A DNA stretch of 54,437 nt from Bacteroidetes bacterium OLB12. Its GTDB lineage: Bacteria; Bacteroidota; Bacteroidia; Cytophagales; Cyclobacteriaceae. Where the stretch lies: NCBI GenBank assembly GCA_001567185.1, contig LNFR01000033.1, positions 1 through 54,437 on the forward strand, in the 5' to 3' direction. This document shows positions 27,314 through 35,399 of the stretch, piece after piece. The stretch's first letter is position 1; each line of letters opens with the position of its first letter. The notes under the pieces are model-generated. The model was given only the letters and a program-made list of their open reading frames with translations. It made no database searches and was not told the DNA's origin. The position numbers were made by a program, and so were the translations under genes.

Positions 27314-27751
27314 ATGAACAACATTATTAAACTATTTCTTCGGGCCGCAATCTCATTGAGTTTTTTATCAGCGGTAGCAGACAGGTTTGGACTATGGGGG
27401 CCTGAATATTCGGTATGGGGCAACTGGACTAACTTCGTGGACTATACAAGATTAATCAATCCCTGGCTCCCCCACATCGCTATTGAAACAGTTGGAGCAT
27501 TAGCAACCGGAGCAGAGATTCTATTTGCCTTTTGTTTACTGATTGGCTATAAAACAGAATTGTTTGCAAAACTCAGTGGACTTTTACTCTTGGTATTCGG
27601 ACTATCCATGACCTTTTCAACCGGAATAAAAGGTGCGCTTGACTATTCCGTATTTAGTGCCTCGGCCGGTGCTTTTGCCTTGAGTTTGATGAGAAATAAA
27701 TATTTTGAGATTGACACGGTTCTGAATACAACAAAACAATCATCAACCTAG
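27314..27751 (+). CDS. DoxX-like membrane protein
   Basis: 145 residues with four transmembrane helices. FLRAAISLSFLSAVADRFGLWG at the start and ETVGALATGAEILFAFCLLIGYKTELFAKLSGLLLLVFGLSM in the middle are typical of DoxX/DoxD proteins. Some members are subunits of thiosulfate or quinone-linked oxidoreductases; the role here is unknown. Its last 4 bp overlap the convergent lysoplasmalogenase gene. Confidence 0.82.
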   Translation: MNNIIKLFLRAAISLSFLSAVADRFGLWGPEYSVWGNWTNFVDYTRLINPWLPHIAIETVGALATGAEILFAFCLLIGYKTELFAKLSGLLLLVFGLSMTFSTGIKGALDYSVFSASAGAFALSLMRNKYFEIDTVLNTTKQSST

Positions 27752-28408
27752 TTTTTATCGTGCCGCACCACGCCTTCCACAATCAGATATTGCGCAAGCA
27801 GATAGGTGAGCATAACTGCTAACCCGGCTAAAGGAAGCGGTTGCATAAATTTGTTAATAGCCAGCAACGAATCGGAAATCATAAAACTGAGTGCTCCCAC
27901 AAATACCAGCACAAAACTTTTTTGAGTTGGTGTAGCCATAACGGAATAAAGCCTGCATCGCCATTACAGTAATCACCAAAGCATATACCAATACCGGAAT
28001 CTGCAAGCCGCCCAAATGCGGAAAGAGAATGGTAACCAAACCGGTGCCTGCCAAAATGATCGGCAATGAAAATCGGATCTGTTGTGGACCAGTTAATCCT
28101 GTACCCGCACTACGGAAGTTTCGGTAACAAATAATGTAGAGCACTTGGCCTGTTAAAAAAGCTACGAGTCCGGCAATAAAAAATAATTCATCACGCTGCA
28201 GCATCAGCAATACATCGCCCAGCCAGCAGAAAAAGAGTGCCGTTAAAAAAAGATAACTTCTTTGTGAAGTTGCAACCAGGTAATAAACGGCCAATGCCGG
28301 AACCAACAAAGGTTTGGTAATAAAATTCAACAACGCCAGGTTAAAGGTGGCGGCTATTAAATTTGTAGCAGCCAGGGTTCCAAAAACCAACAGCGAAGTT
28401 TTTCTCAT
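27748..28408 (-). CDS. Lysoplasmalogenase-like YhhN membrane protein, frameshifted
   Basis: The first frame (27854-28408) has the YhhN features LLNFITKPLLVPALAVYY, LFFCWLGDVLLML and FFIAGLVAFLTGQVLYIICY. The last part, containing FVLVFVGALSFMISDSLLAINKF with the conserved FxxSD motif, is in the other frame (27748-27939). An indel near 27936-27960 joins them into about 219 residues and eight helices. The family includes lysoplasmalogenases that hydrolyse vinyl-ether lysophospholipids. Start and MFS-gene stop overlap by 4 bp (28405-28408). Confidence 0.82.
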
Positions 28409-29562
28409 CTTGTTTTCATTCTTCGTCTTGCAAGTAGATAGAAAAAGGCAAATGCCGCAAGTATCGCGCTAACAGAAAATACAGGAAAGAACAATTCTGT
28501 ATTGTTCGCGTAAAGCCAACCAGAAATCAACGCTCCCAAACCAATCCCCAACTCCATAAAAATATACAGCGAGGCAATACCCCTACCTTTAAAGCGATGA
28601 TCACTTAAATCCGTAGCCCAGGCCAGTAAGGTAGGTGATGTTGAACCTTGTGCAAATCCATAGAGCACTACACCAATCATCAATTGTAATTTGGTAGTAG
28701 CCAGGCCAATTACCAACATGGCTAAAACAATAATCCATGTGCTAACCATTAATACCGGTTGGCGACCGTACCGATCGGAAGCCTTTCCTGCTACTAACCT
28801 TACTGCCAGCGATGCCACCGTAAGGTAAGTAAACAACAAGCCTTTGTTGCGCACACCTACATGTTGTCCGAAATCGGGGATTAACGTAAACACTGCTCCG
28901 TAAGCAAATGCAGACAGAACCATTACCACACAAGGCGCTAACACGCGTGGTTCGAAAAAGTCCGATTGTTTTACTTTCAGATGAGCAAGCGAAAATTGTT
29001 GTTTGGTTGGAAGCGTTTCGCGAGTGCGGATTAAAATCAGAATTGACAAGAGCGCTATCGCAGACGATGCATAGAACATTGCGTTTAGTCCAAACTGGTT
29101 GCTGAGCATACCACCCAATGCCGGCCCACCCGACATGCCAATGGCACCGGCTGTGCCAAGCAACCCCATTGCTTCGCCTCGCTTTTGCGCGGGAACTATA
29201 TCTGCAAGGTAGGCAGTGTTACCGGTAGGTGTAAAGCCTGTTGAGAATCCGTGAAAGAAACGTAAAACAAAAAAAGGCATCAACGTGGTGATGAACGGAT
29301 AAAGTAAACTGCAAATCAAACAGACTGCCGCACCAAAAATCATAACCGGTACGCGACCAATACTATCGGCTAACTTTCCGCTAAACGGTCGCGAAACCAT
29401 AGCGGTAATGGTGAAGAGGGAAATGATTAATCCTTTGTATTCAGCCCCACCAAGTTTTGTAAGGTACTCGGGCAATTCCGGAATGATCATATTAAAGCTG
29501 GCAAAGAAAAGCAGCGCGCTAAGGCAAAGAAGCCAGAAAGATGAGGTGTAGGTTTTGGTCAA
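28405..29562 (-). CDS. MFS transporter
   Basis: 385 residues with about 12 transmembrane helices and the MFS loop motif GKLADSIGRVPVM after helix 2, repeated as GKASDRYGRQPVLM in the second half. The pattern fits the drug/sugar efflux-type (YfcJ/YhhS-like) group. The frame begins at a TTG (29562), with no ATG before helix 1 ends. The four-helix element abuts this start, so the original start may have been altered by its arrival. Substrate unknown. Confidence 0.85.
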   Translation of the reverse strand: MTKTYTSSFWLLCLSALLFFASFNMIIPELPEYLTKLGGAEYKGLIISLFTITAMVSRPFSGKLADSIGRVPVMIFGAAVCLICSLLYPFITTLMPFFVLRFFHGFSTGFTPTGNTAYLADIVPAQKRGEAMGLLGTAGAIGMSGGPALGGMLSNQFGLNAMFYASSAIALLSILILIRTRETLPTKQQFSLAHLKVKQSDFFEPRVLAPCVVMVLSAFAYGAVFTLIPDFGQHVGVRNKGLLFTYLTVASLAVRLVAGKASDRYGRQPVLMVSTWIIVLAMLVIGLATTKLQLMIGVVLYGFAQGSTSPTLLAWATDLSDHRFKGRGIASLYIFMELGIGLGALISGWLYANNTELFFPVFSVSAILAAFAFFYLLARRRMKTR

Positions 29563-29588
29563 ATCGGTGGTCGGTGATCAGTAAGAGA

Positions 29589-30066
29589 TTCGGTAATCAG
29601 TTTGGTTTATTTTTAGAATTAGGTTTACAGAATGAAGAAGATTTGGTAATCATGGAGTTGAGCATTTTTCCAATAGAACTACATTGACTTAACAGCGTGT
29701 CTGCTACTTCTTTGGACAGATATCCACAATCAAGCGAAGTTTCAATCCAATGTTGGGTTTCCTGTTGTTCGCCATCCGCATCGGTCAGTTTGCTTACAAA
29801 ATGTTTTTCGTAGCGTCTTTTTGCCCAGGCTTCGGCCACTTGTGCACCAACAGAACGAGATGATCTTCTTACCTGATCTGTGAGCGAATACATTTCTTCT
29901 TTCGGAAACTTCTTTGTGAGAGCAAAAATATCCTTTGATAACTGTCTGGCCGTTTTGTAAACAGCAAGGTCTTTATAACTCTCCACATAATCCATAACTA
30001 TAAATTCTACTGATTACCGAACACCGATTACCGTTTTACTGATACCGAACACCAATTACTGATTTA
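29589..30066. repeat. Inverted and degenerate GATTACCGA repeats framing the four-helix gene
   Basis: TTCGGTAATCAGT at 29589-29601 is the exact reverse complement of 30009-30021. Diverged further copies lie outside: TCGGTGATCAGT at 29571-29582 on the left, and a run of GATTACCG/GATACCGAA/AATTACTGATT units from 30022 to 30066 on the right, ending at the prfB stop. The left inverted repeat supplies the stop codon of the enclosed gene. This suggests an inserted unit of about 0.45-0.5 kb. Confidence 0.6.
29597..29995 (-). CDS. Four-helix bundle protein (S23/bAvd-like)
   Basis: 132 residues. YKDLAVYKTARQLSKDIFALTKKFPKEEMYSLTDQVRRSSRSVGAQVAEAWAKRRYEKHFVSKL is the classical start of the four-helix bundle family that includes proteins encoded in 23S rRNA insertions and the accessory variability determinant of diversity-generating retroelements. 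No reverse transcriptase or variable repeat is present, so this is a standalone copy. Its TGA stop lies in an inverted repeat whose mate sits just upstream of the start. Function unknown. Confidence 0.88.
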   Translation of the reverse strand: MDYVESYKDLAVYKTARQLSKDIFALTKKFPKEEMYSLTDQVRRSSRSVGAQVAEAWAKRRYEKHFVSKLTDADGEQQETQHWIETSLDCGYLSKEVADTLLSQCSSIGKMLNSMITKSSSFCKPNSKNKPN

Positions 30067-31165
30067 CTATTTACCCGAAGATGTCTCCTGATCCTCCAGC
30101 AAATAGGCTTTAATAAAATCGTCCAGATCGCCATCCAATACATTTTGCGCATCGTGGCGTTCCACACCGGTACGCGCATCTTTTACAAGTTTATACGGAT
30201 GCAACACGTAGTTACGGATCTGCGAACCAAAATCAATTTTCATTTTACCAGCCTCCACCTTATCGCGCGCAGCATTGCGCTTTTCCATTTCTACCTGGTA
30301 CAGTTTTGATTTTAGCATTTGCATGGCCCGCTCGCGGTTGGCATGTTGCGAACGTTCCACCTGGCATACGATTACAATGCCCGAAGGCTTGTGCGTTAAC
30401 TGAACTTTCGTTTCTACTTTGTTTACGTTCTGGCCACCGGCACCGCCCGAGCGCGAGGTTTGAATTTCCACATCGGCCGGGTTTACTTCAATTTCGATGG
30501 AGTCATCTACTTTTGGATATACAAACACCGAAGCAAACGAAGTATGCCTGCGCTGGTTACTATCGAAGGGTGAAATACGCACCAACCGATGCACTCCAAT
30601 TTCTGATTTTAGTTTTCCATAGGCAAAAGGCCCTTCAAGCTCCAGCGTAGCTGACTTAGCACCGGCTACTTCGCCCGCCTGGTAATCGATTTGCGAAACT
30701 TTGTACCCATTCTTTTCACCCCACATAATATACATGCGGTTAAGCATATCGGCCCAATCGTTACTTTCAGTTCCGCCCGCACCCGGGTTAATTTCCATTA
30801 CCGCGCTTAGCTGATCTTCTTCTTTGCTAAGCATTTTTTTGAACTCCAGCTCTTCAATGGCTTTAGCAGTCTTCTGGTATTCGGCATCCAGTTCTTCTTC
30901 GCTGGCATCTCCAGCTTCGTGAAATTCATTCAGCACATCCAGGTCCTCCAATTGTTTGCTTACATCGGCAAACGCATCGGTCCAAACTTTTTTGGTGCGT
31001 ATGTTTTTGAGAATAACTTCAGCCTCTTTGGGTTTATTCCAGAAATCGGCCTGGTGGGTAATGCGTTCTTCGTCCTGTATTTCTACGATTTTACGATCGT
31101 AGTCAAAGATACCGCCTGAGGGCGGCAACACGGACTTTCAAATCCTTTAATTGTTCGGTAGTCAT
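30067..31165 (-). CDS. prfB: Peptide chain release factor 2, programmed +1 frameshift
   Basis: Translation starts at ATG 31165 and reads 20 codons to CTT, then meets in-frame TGA (31105-31103). The slip site CTT TGA C (31108-31102), preceded by an AGGCGG Shine-Dalgarno-like stretch, moves ribosomes +1 so reading resumes at GAC (31104). The full product is about 365 residues, as in E. coli RF2. It shows the SPF tripeptide that reads UGA and UAA ([18 protein letters not shown]) and the GGQ hydrolysis motif ([14 protein letters not shown]). RF2 abundance controls its own frameshifting. It ends directly at the repeat array. Confidence 0.96.
31102..31118 (-). promoter_or_regulatory. prfB: prfB programmed frameshift site
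   Basis: On the minus strand the sequence reads AGGCGGTATCTTTGAC: an SD-like AGGCGG three bases before CTT, the slippery CTT, and the stop TGA followed by C. This matches the classic RF2 autoregulatory site apart from one base in the SD-like part. Confidence 0.93.
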
Positions 31166-31220
31166 TGATCTTAAAAATTATGGCGCGAAGGTAACACCAA
31201 TCCACTAAAAATAATAGCTG

Positions 31221-31724
31221 TTATTCAAAGCGGTAATACCTTGACTCCGGTGTAATCATTCGTATCGATAACCCGCGCACTTTCATATACGGACTTCTGA
31301 TAAAAGTTAACGCAGCGCCCGCTGCTATTAAACTTCCTGCGGTAATAGCCACCCCTTCATCGATACCCCGCTGGCCTTCTACAAAGAATAAGGTATTAAC
31401 CATATCAATGGTGAAGTAACCCACTCCGCCAATCATTAACACCGTACCTACTTTCTGGCGGAAGTCGGCCTTGCGTTTTCCTTTCGCATAAATTTTATAG
31501 ATGTCGGAAAACTGGATGGTATCGCCACGTAAAATCACCGATACCTCGGTATAACGAATCGCCATACCTGCTTTCATTTTTCCATTGCGCAGTTTGCATT
31601 TGATTTGATCGCCTTGCTCAAAGCGCGCTACCACTTCGCCCCGCTTCAGCAATACCAATTGTTGCTGGCTAAACGTTGGATAAGCAAAAACAAAAAACAG
31701 AAAACAGAAACTAACCAGGCGCAT
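31221..31724 (-). CDS. Exported protein of unknown function
   Basis: 167 residues. Signal peptide MRLVSFCFLFFVFAYPTFSQ. The next part (VLLKRGEVVARFEQGDQIKCKLRNGKMKAGMAIRYTEVSVILRGDTIQFSDIYKIYA) looks like a small beta domain often found at the start of Bacteroidota exported proteins. Two hydrophobic stretches follow (VGTVLMIGGVGYFTIDMVNTLFF and VAITAGSLIAAGAALTFI), which could be membrane helices. Not recognised as a named family. It lies alone between prfB and the ilvE terminator. Confidence 0.72.
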   Translation of the reverse strand: MRLVSFCFLFFVFAYPTFSQQQLVLLKRGEVVARFEQGDQIKCKLRNGKMKAGMAIRYTEVSVILRGDTIQFSDIYKIYAKGKRKADFRQKVGTVLMIGGVGYFTIDMVNTLFFVEGQRGIDEGVAITAGSLIAAGAALTFIRSPYMKVRGLSIRMITPESRYYRFE

Positions 31725-31739
31725 GCTGGCAAGAACGGA

Positions 31740-31796
31740 AAAAAAGATGAGGCTGTCTAAATCCGCGCTGACAAAACGACCTTTTAGACAGCCTCA
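31740..31796 (-). terminator. Intrinsic terminator after ilvE
   Basis: Arms TGAGGCTGTCTAAA (31748-31761) and its exact reverse complement (31783-31796) form a 14-bp stem with a 21-nt loop. On the minus strand a T-rich tract follows (TCTTTTTTTCC). It lies 7 bp after the ilvE stop. The arm resembles that of the 17328 element (GAGGTTGTCTC). Confidence 0.72.
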
Positions 31797-31802
31797 AGTA
31801 AT

Positions 31803-32867
31803 CTAAATTTTTGAGATCCAATTAAACGGTGGTTGAATGTTACCCCGTTTAATATTTTCCAACTCGTTTAATACCCGGTTCGAAAAGGTGCGACTTTCGA
31901 TGGGGGGTAACTGGAATTTTTCATCTTCGTAGCCAATCAGTTCAATGTGCGCAATGGTTGCTGCCGTGCCGGCTCCAAATGCTTCCTGCACACGACCCTG
32001 TTTAAGAGCGGCCACCAATTCAATGATTGAAATTTTTCGTTCCTCCACCTGCATGCCCCAATGGCGGGCCAGGTCAATTACACTTTGGCGTGTAATACCA
32101 GCCAGAATCGAATCGCTTAGTGCAGGTGTAATAAGTGTATTGTTGATTACGAACATCAGGTTCATGGTGCCGCTTTCTTCTACATACTCATGTGTTTTGC
32201 CGTCCGTCCAGATTAGTTGATGATACCCTTCGTCTTGCGCCAGTTTGGCCGGGTAAATGGCTCCACCATAATTACCACCCGCTTTCGCGAAACCGGTACC
32301 GCCTTCAACGGCACGGGTATAGTGGGTTTCTATTTTTACTTTCACAGGGGTGGAATAGTAGGGCCCCGTTGGCGAAAGTAAAATCATGAATGTAAAATCC
32401 AGTGAAGGCCGGATGCCGATAAACTCATCGGCCGAAAACATAAACGGCCGGATGTAAAGTGAGCTTCCCTCCTGCGTTGGAATCCAATTGCGATCTAAAT
32501 CGATCAGGGTTGAAAGCGCATCCATAAAAAGATCTTCGGGCACAACGGGCATGCACATACGTTCAGCCGAGATGTTCATGCGCTTCCAGTTATCAGCTGC
32601 ACGAAACACCAACGCCTTGCCATCGGCTGCACGATACGCTTTCATGCCTTCGAAAATGGATTGACCATAATGCAGCGCGGGTGTAGCGGGGCTTATTTGA
32701 ATTTTTCCATACGGAACAATTCGGGAATTTTTCCACTGGCCATCGCGATAATCGGCCATAAACATGTGATCTGTAAAAACTTTCCCGAAAGGGAGATTAT
32801 TGAGATTGGTTTTACTCAACCTCGACTGCTCAATCCGGGTAATGGAAATGCTTTCTGTCTCAACCAT
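31803..32867 (-). CDS. ilvE: Branched-chain amino-acid aminotransferase
   Basis: 354 residues, class IV PLP enzyme of the larger BCAT type. The PLP lysine is Lys195 in FAKAGGNYGG. HYGQSIFEGMKAYRA (66-80) and the phosphate-binding EYVEESGTMNLMFVI complete the signature. It transaminates leucine, isoleucine and valine with 2-oxoglutarate. It stands alone with its own terminator. Confidence 0.94.
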   Translation of the reverse strand: MVETESISITRIEQSRLSKTNLNNLPFGKVFTDHMFMADYRDGQWKNSRIVPYGKIQISPATPALHYGQSIFEGMKAYRAADGKALVFRAADNWKRMNISAERMCMPVVPEDLFMDALSTLIDLDRNWIPTQEGSSLYIRPFMFSADEFIGIRPSLDFTFMILLSPTGPYYSTPVKVKIETHYTRAVEGGTGFAKAGGNYGGAIYPAKLAQDEGYHQLIWTDGKTHEYVEESGTMNLMFVINNTLITPALSDSILAGITRQSVIDLARHWGMQVEERKISIIELVAALKQGRVQEAFGAGTAATIAHIELIGYEDEKFQLPPIESRTFSNRVLNELENIKRGNIQPPFNWISKI

Positions 32868-32956
32868 GATTCCTTACTTTTTGTGAAAACTTTAAACAGG
32901 GTCAAAGATACCACACATTAACACCTATTACTAACAGATGTTAGGCAAATATGACA

Positions 32957-33505
32957 TTACATGCGGGCCTTCCAGGGAGTTTCGGGAGCGTTTAACTCGT
33001 GGGCCATTGACCGGCAAAGCATAAAAAGATAATCGGAAAGCCGGTTTAAATATTTGATTACAAGTTCGTTGATAGAATCTGTTTGGTTGAGTGCAATGAC
33101 TAACCGCTCGGCCCTGCGGCACACCGTACGGGTAACATGCCCGAATGATACAGCAGGATGCCCGCCCGGCAGCACAAAAAATTTCATAGGGGGTAATGCC
33201 GCATCCATGCTATCAATTTCTTTCTCCAAAAACTGAATGTCTGTTTCGGCCAGTGCGGGAATTTTAACTTTTGTATTGCCCGGTTCGGTGGCCAGGATAG
33301 ATCCAATCGTAAACAAGCGATCCTGAATTTCAATAAGAACCGCATTGCGGTTTTGATTAACGGGCTGATCGCGCAATACGCCCATCCACGAATTCAGTTC
33401 GTCAATGGTACCATAGGTATCAATTCGTAAATCAGATTTTAGTACACGTTTACCTCCGAAAAGCGAAGTAGAACCCTGGTCGCCCGTTTTGGTGTAAATT
33501 TTCAT
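32957..33505 (-). CDS. Cob(I)yrinic acid a,c-diamide adenosyltransferase (PduO/MMAB type)
   Basis: 182 residues. The ATP-binding N-terminus KIYTKTGDQGSTSLFGG and the cobalamin-side motif TRTVCRRAERLVI identify a PduO-type ATR, which makes adenosylcobalamin from cob(I)alamin and ATP. IDELNSWMG (34-42) is also conserved. No B12-dependent enzyme or cobalamin riboswitch is seen nearby. A stretch of TTCAAAATTC-like repeats lies just upstream (33508-33542). Confidence 0.93.
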   Translation of the reverse strand: MKIYTKTGDQGSTSLFGGKRVLKSDLRIDTYGTIDELNSWMGVLRDQPVNQNRNAVLIEIQDRLFTIGSILATEPGNTKVKIPALAETDIQFLEKEIDSMDAALPPMKFFVLPGGHPAVSFGHVTRTVCRRAERLVIALNQTDSINELVIKYLNRLSDYLFMLCRSMAHELNAPETPWKARM

Positions 33506-33564
33506 GCGGTTAAATTCAAGATTTAAAATTCAAGATTCAACCAAACAATAAAAACAAAATGAGA

Positions 33565-34281
33565 TTATGCTGTAACAGCCTGGCTGCGTGTAACACTTTC
33601 ATTTTTGCGATCCCATTCAATCAACCCGTCTTTCAGGCGAATGATGCGATGGGCATAATGGGCAATATCATCCTCGTGCGTAACCATAATGATGGTGTTG
33701 CCTTTATCATGCAACTCCTGAAACAGGTTCATGATATCGTACGAGGTTTTTGAATCGAGGTTACCGGTAGGCTCATCTGCCAGAATGATGGATGGATTAT
33801 TTACCAATGCCCGGGCAATTGCTACCCGCTGGCGCTGTCCACCTGAAAGTTCATTGGGTTTGTGATGATGACGGTTGGCCAGATCTACACTTTCCAATGC
33901 AGCCATTGCCATTTCTTCGCGTTCGCTTTTGCTATAGCCGGCATAAATCAACGGAAGCGCAACATTTTCTAACGCAGAAGCGCGCGGCAACAGGTTAAAT
34001 GTTTGAAACACGAAACCAATTTCTTTATTACGAACCACGGCCAGTTCGTTTTCAGTCATATCGCTTACTAATTGGTTGTTGAGCCAGTACTCGCCCGAGG
34101 TTGGGGTATCCAGACAGCCTACAATATTCATGAGGGTAGATTTGCCCGACCCCGATGGCCCCATAAATGCTACATACTCGCCTTTATCAATCGAGATGGA
34201 AATATCCTGCAACGCTTTAACAATATTATCACCCATTTTATACATACGGGCAATGTGGTTGGTCTTAATGATATTGGGCAT
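33565..34281 (-). CDS. ABC transporter ATP-binding protein (MacB/LolD type)
   Basis: 238 residues. Walker [10 protein letters not shown] (41-49), Q-loop in [22 protein letters not shown], signature [15 protein letters not shown], Walker [16 protein letters not shown]-loop [20 protein letters not shown]. The [33 protein letters not shown] order is typical of the MacB/LolD/FtsE group, which powers mechanotransmission-type permeases for peptides, lipoproteins or drugs. No permease gene is adjacent; it must be encoded elsewhere. Confidence 0.93.
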   Translation of the reverse strand: MPNIIKTNHIARMYKMGDNIVKALQDISISIDKGEYVAFMGPSGSGKSTLMNIVGCLDTPTSGEYWLNNQLVSDMTENELAVVRNKEIGFVFQTFNLLPRASALENVALPLIYAGYSKSEREEMAMAALESVDLANRHHHKPNELSGGQRQRVAIARALVNNPSIILADEPTGNLDSKTSYDIMNLFQELHDKGNTIIMVTHEDDIAHYAHRIIRLKDGLIEWDRKNESVTRSQAVTA

Positions 34282-34458
34282 GGCTAAAAGTTAAAGCAGA
34301 ATGATAATTTAGTTCGATAGAATGGTTAAGCAATCTTAGTCTTTTACTGGATATTTCCGTTTTGGTTTCAAAAAATACTCAAAAAGGCATATTTCTTTTA
34401 GTGAACGGTCTTTTATCGCGAATCAGACGGGCTAAAGGGCTGTAAGTTACACCAATCG

Positions 34459-35301
34459 TTAATTTTTGATGAAATCGAGGCAAGCCGCAATTACAGCCTC
34501 GTCTTTCAGGATACGATTATGGCCCAGGCCCGAGGTTTTCAGAAACTTAACCGGATATTTTTCAGCTAGTTTCTCGGCCTGAATAATTGGCACATCCCGA
34601 TCGTCCTCATCGTGAACCAGCATCAGATCTAAATCATTTATGTGTTCTATAAAATACATAGCGGTAAACTCATCAAAATCACGGTCATACTTTTTACGAA
34701 TCAATTCTTTGAATTTCAAACCCGTTTTCCACGATCCGTTTACAGCCCGCAGGTACGATTTGATAATCTCCTCGGTCATGGTGGGAGAAGCAATATTGAT
34801 GAGTTTTTTTACAGGCAAGCCTTTCATTATGGCATAAAGTAATGCACCCCCTCCAAACGAGTGGGCAATAACCGCAGTTGGCTCGCCCCAGCGCGAAATC
34901 ACCATTTTTAAAGCCACTTCGAACTCCATAATGCTGGTTCTTTTACCCGATGATCGGCCATGAGCCGGACCATCAAAACCTACCACCCGATAGCCTGCTG
35001 AGATTAGTTCCGGAATAAACTTTCGGAATTGAGTTGCCCTACCTGCCCATCCATGCATTACCAAAACGTAGGGTTTGTTTTGGTCGCCCCAGCAATACGT
35101 TTGAATTTCGAGGCTATTTCCCACTATTTTCTCAAGTACAGACTCATGCTCACACTCCCGTTCCTTTTCAGGGGCCTTATACCGAAGTGGGGAAAAAAAT
35201 ATTTTATCGAAATATTTTACGGCCAGCGGGCCTGAGATCGCCTCAAGTTTTGGAAAAAACCACCTCACAAACCGAAGTGCAATTGGAATCTGCTTACTCA
35301 A
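34459..35301 (-). CDS. Alpha/beta hydrolase
   Basis: 280 residues. Oxyanion-side HGWAGRATQF (83-92), nucleophile elbow AHSFGGG with Ser148, acid VHDEDDRDVP and catalytic His in GLGHNRILKD near the end form a complete triad. The N-terminal about 40 residues are basic and hydrophobic (FVRWFFPKLEAISGPLAVKYF) and may touch the membrane. The substrate is unknown; it could be an esterase or lipase. Confidence 0.88.
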   Translation of the reverse strand: MSKQIPIALRFVRWFFPKLEAISGPLAVKYFDKIFFSPLRYKAPEKERECEHESVLEKIVGNSLEIQTYCWGDQNKPYVLVMHGWAGRATQFRKFIPELISAGYRVVGFDGPAHGRSSGKRTSIMEFEVALKMVISRWGEPTAVIAHSFGGGALLYAIMKGLPVKKLINIASPTMTEEIIKSYLRAVNGSWKTGLKFKELIRKKYDRDFDEFTAMYFIEHINDLDLMLVHDEDDRDVPIIQAEKLAEKYPVKFLKTSGLGHNRILKDEAVIAACLDFIKN

Positions 35302-35399
35302 TGTTCAAAAAATTTTATTTCCCTATAAAAAAGTACATGTTACCGGACCCATCCAAGTTGGATAAAAGTTTATAATTTTGAAGAATTCAATTGTTTTTT

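Noticed and set aside
29597-29995. Four-helix gene as part of a diversity-generating retroelement
   Set aside because: No reverse transcriptase, template repeat or variable repeat exists in the surrounding sequence.
31102-31108. In-frame stop in prfB as another sequencing error
   Set aside because: The CTT TGA C context with an SD-like stretch is the known RF2 autoregulatory frameshift.
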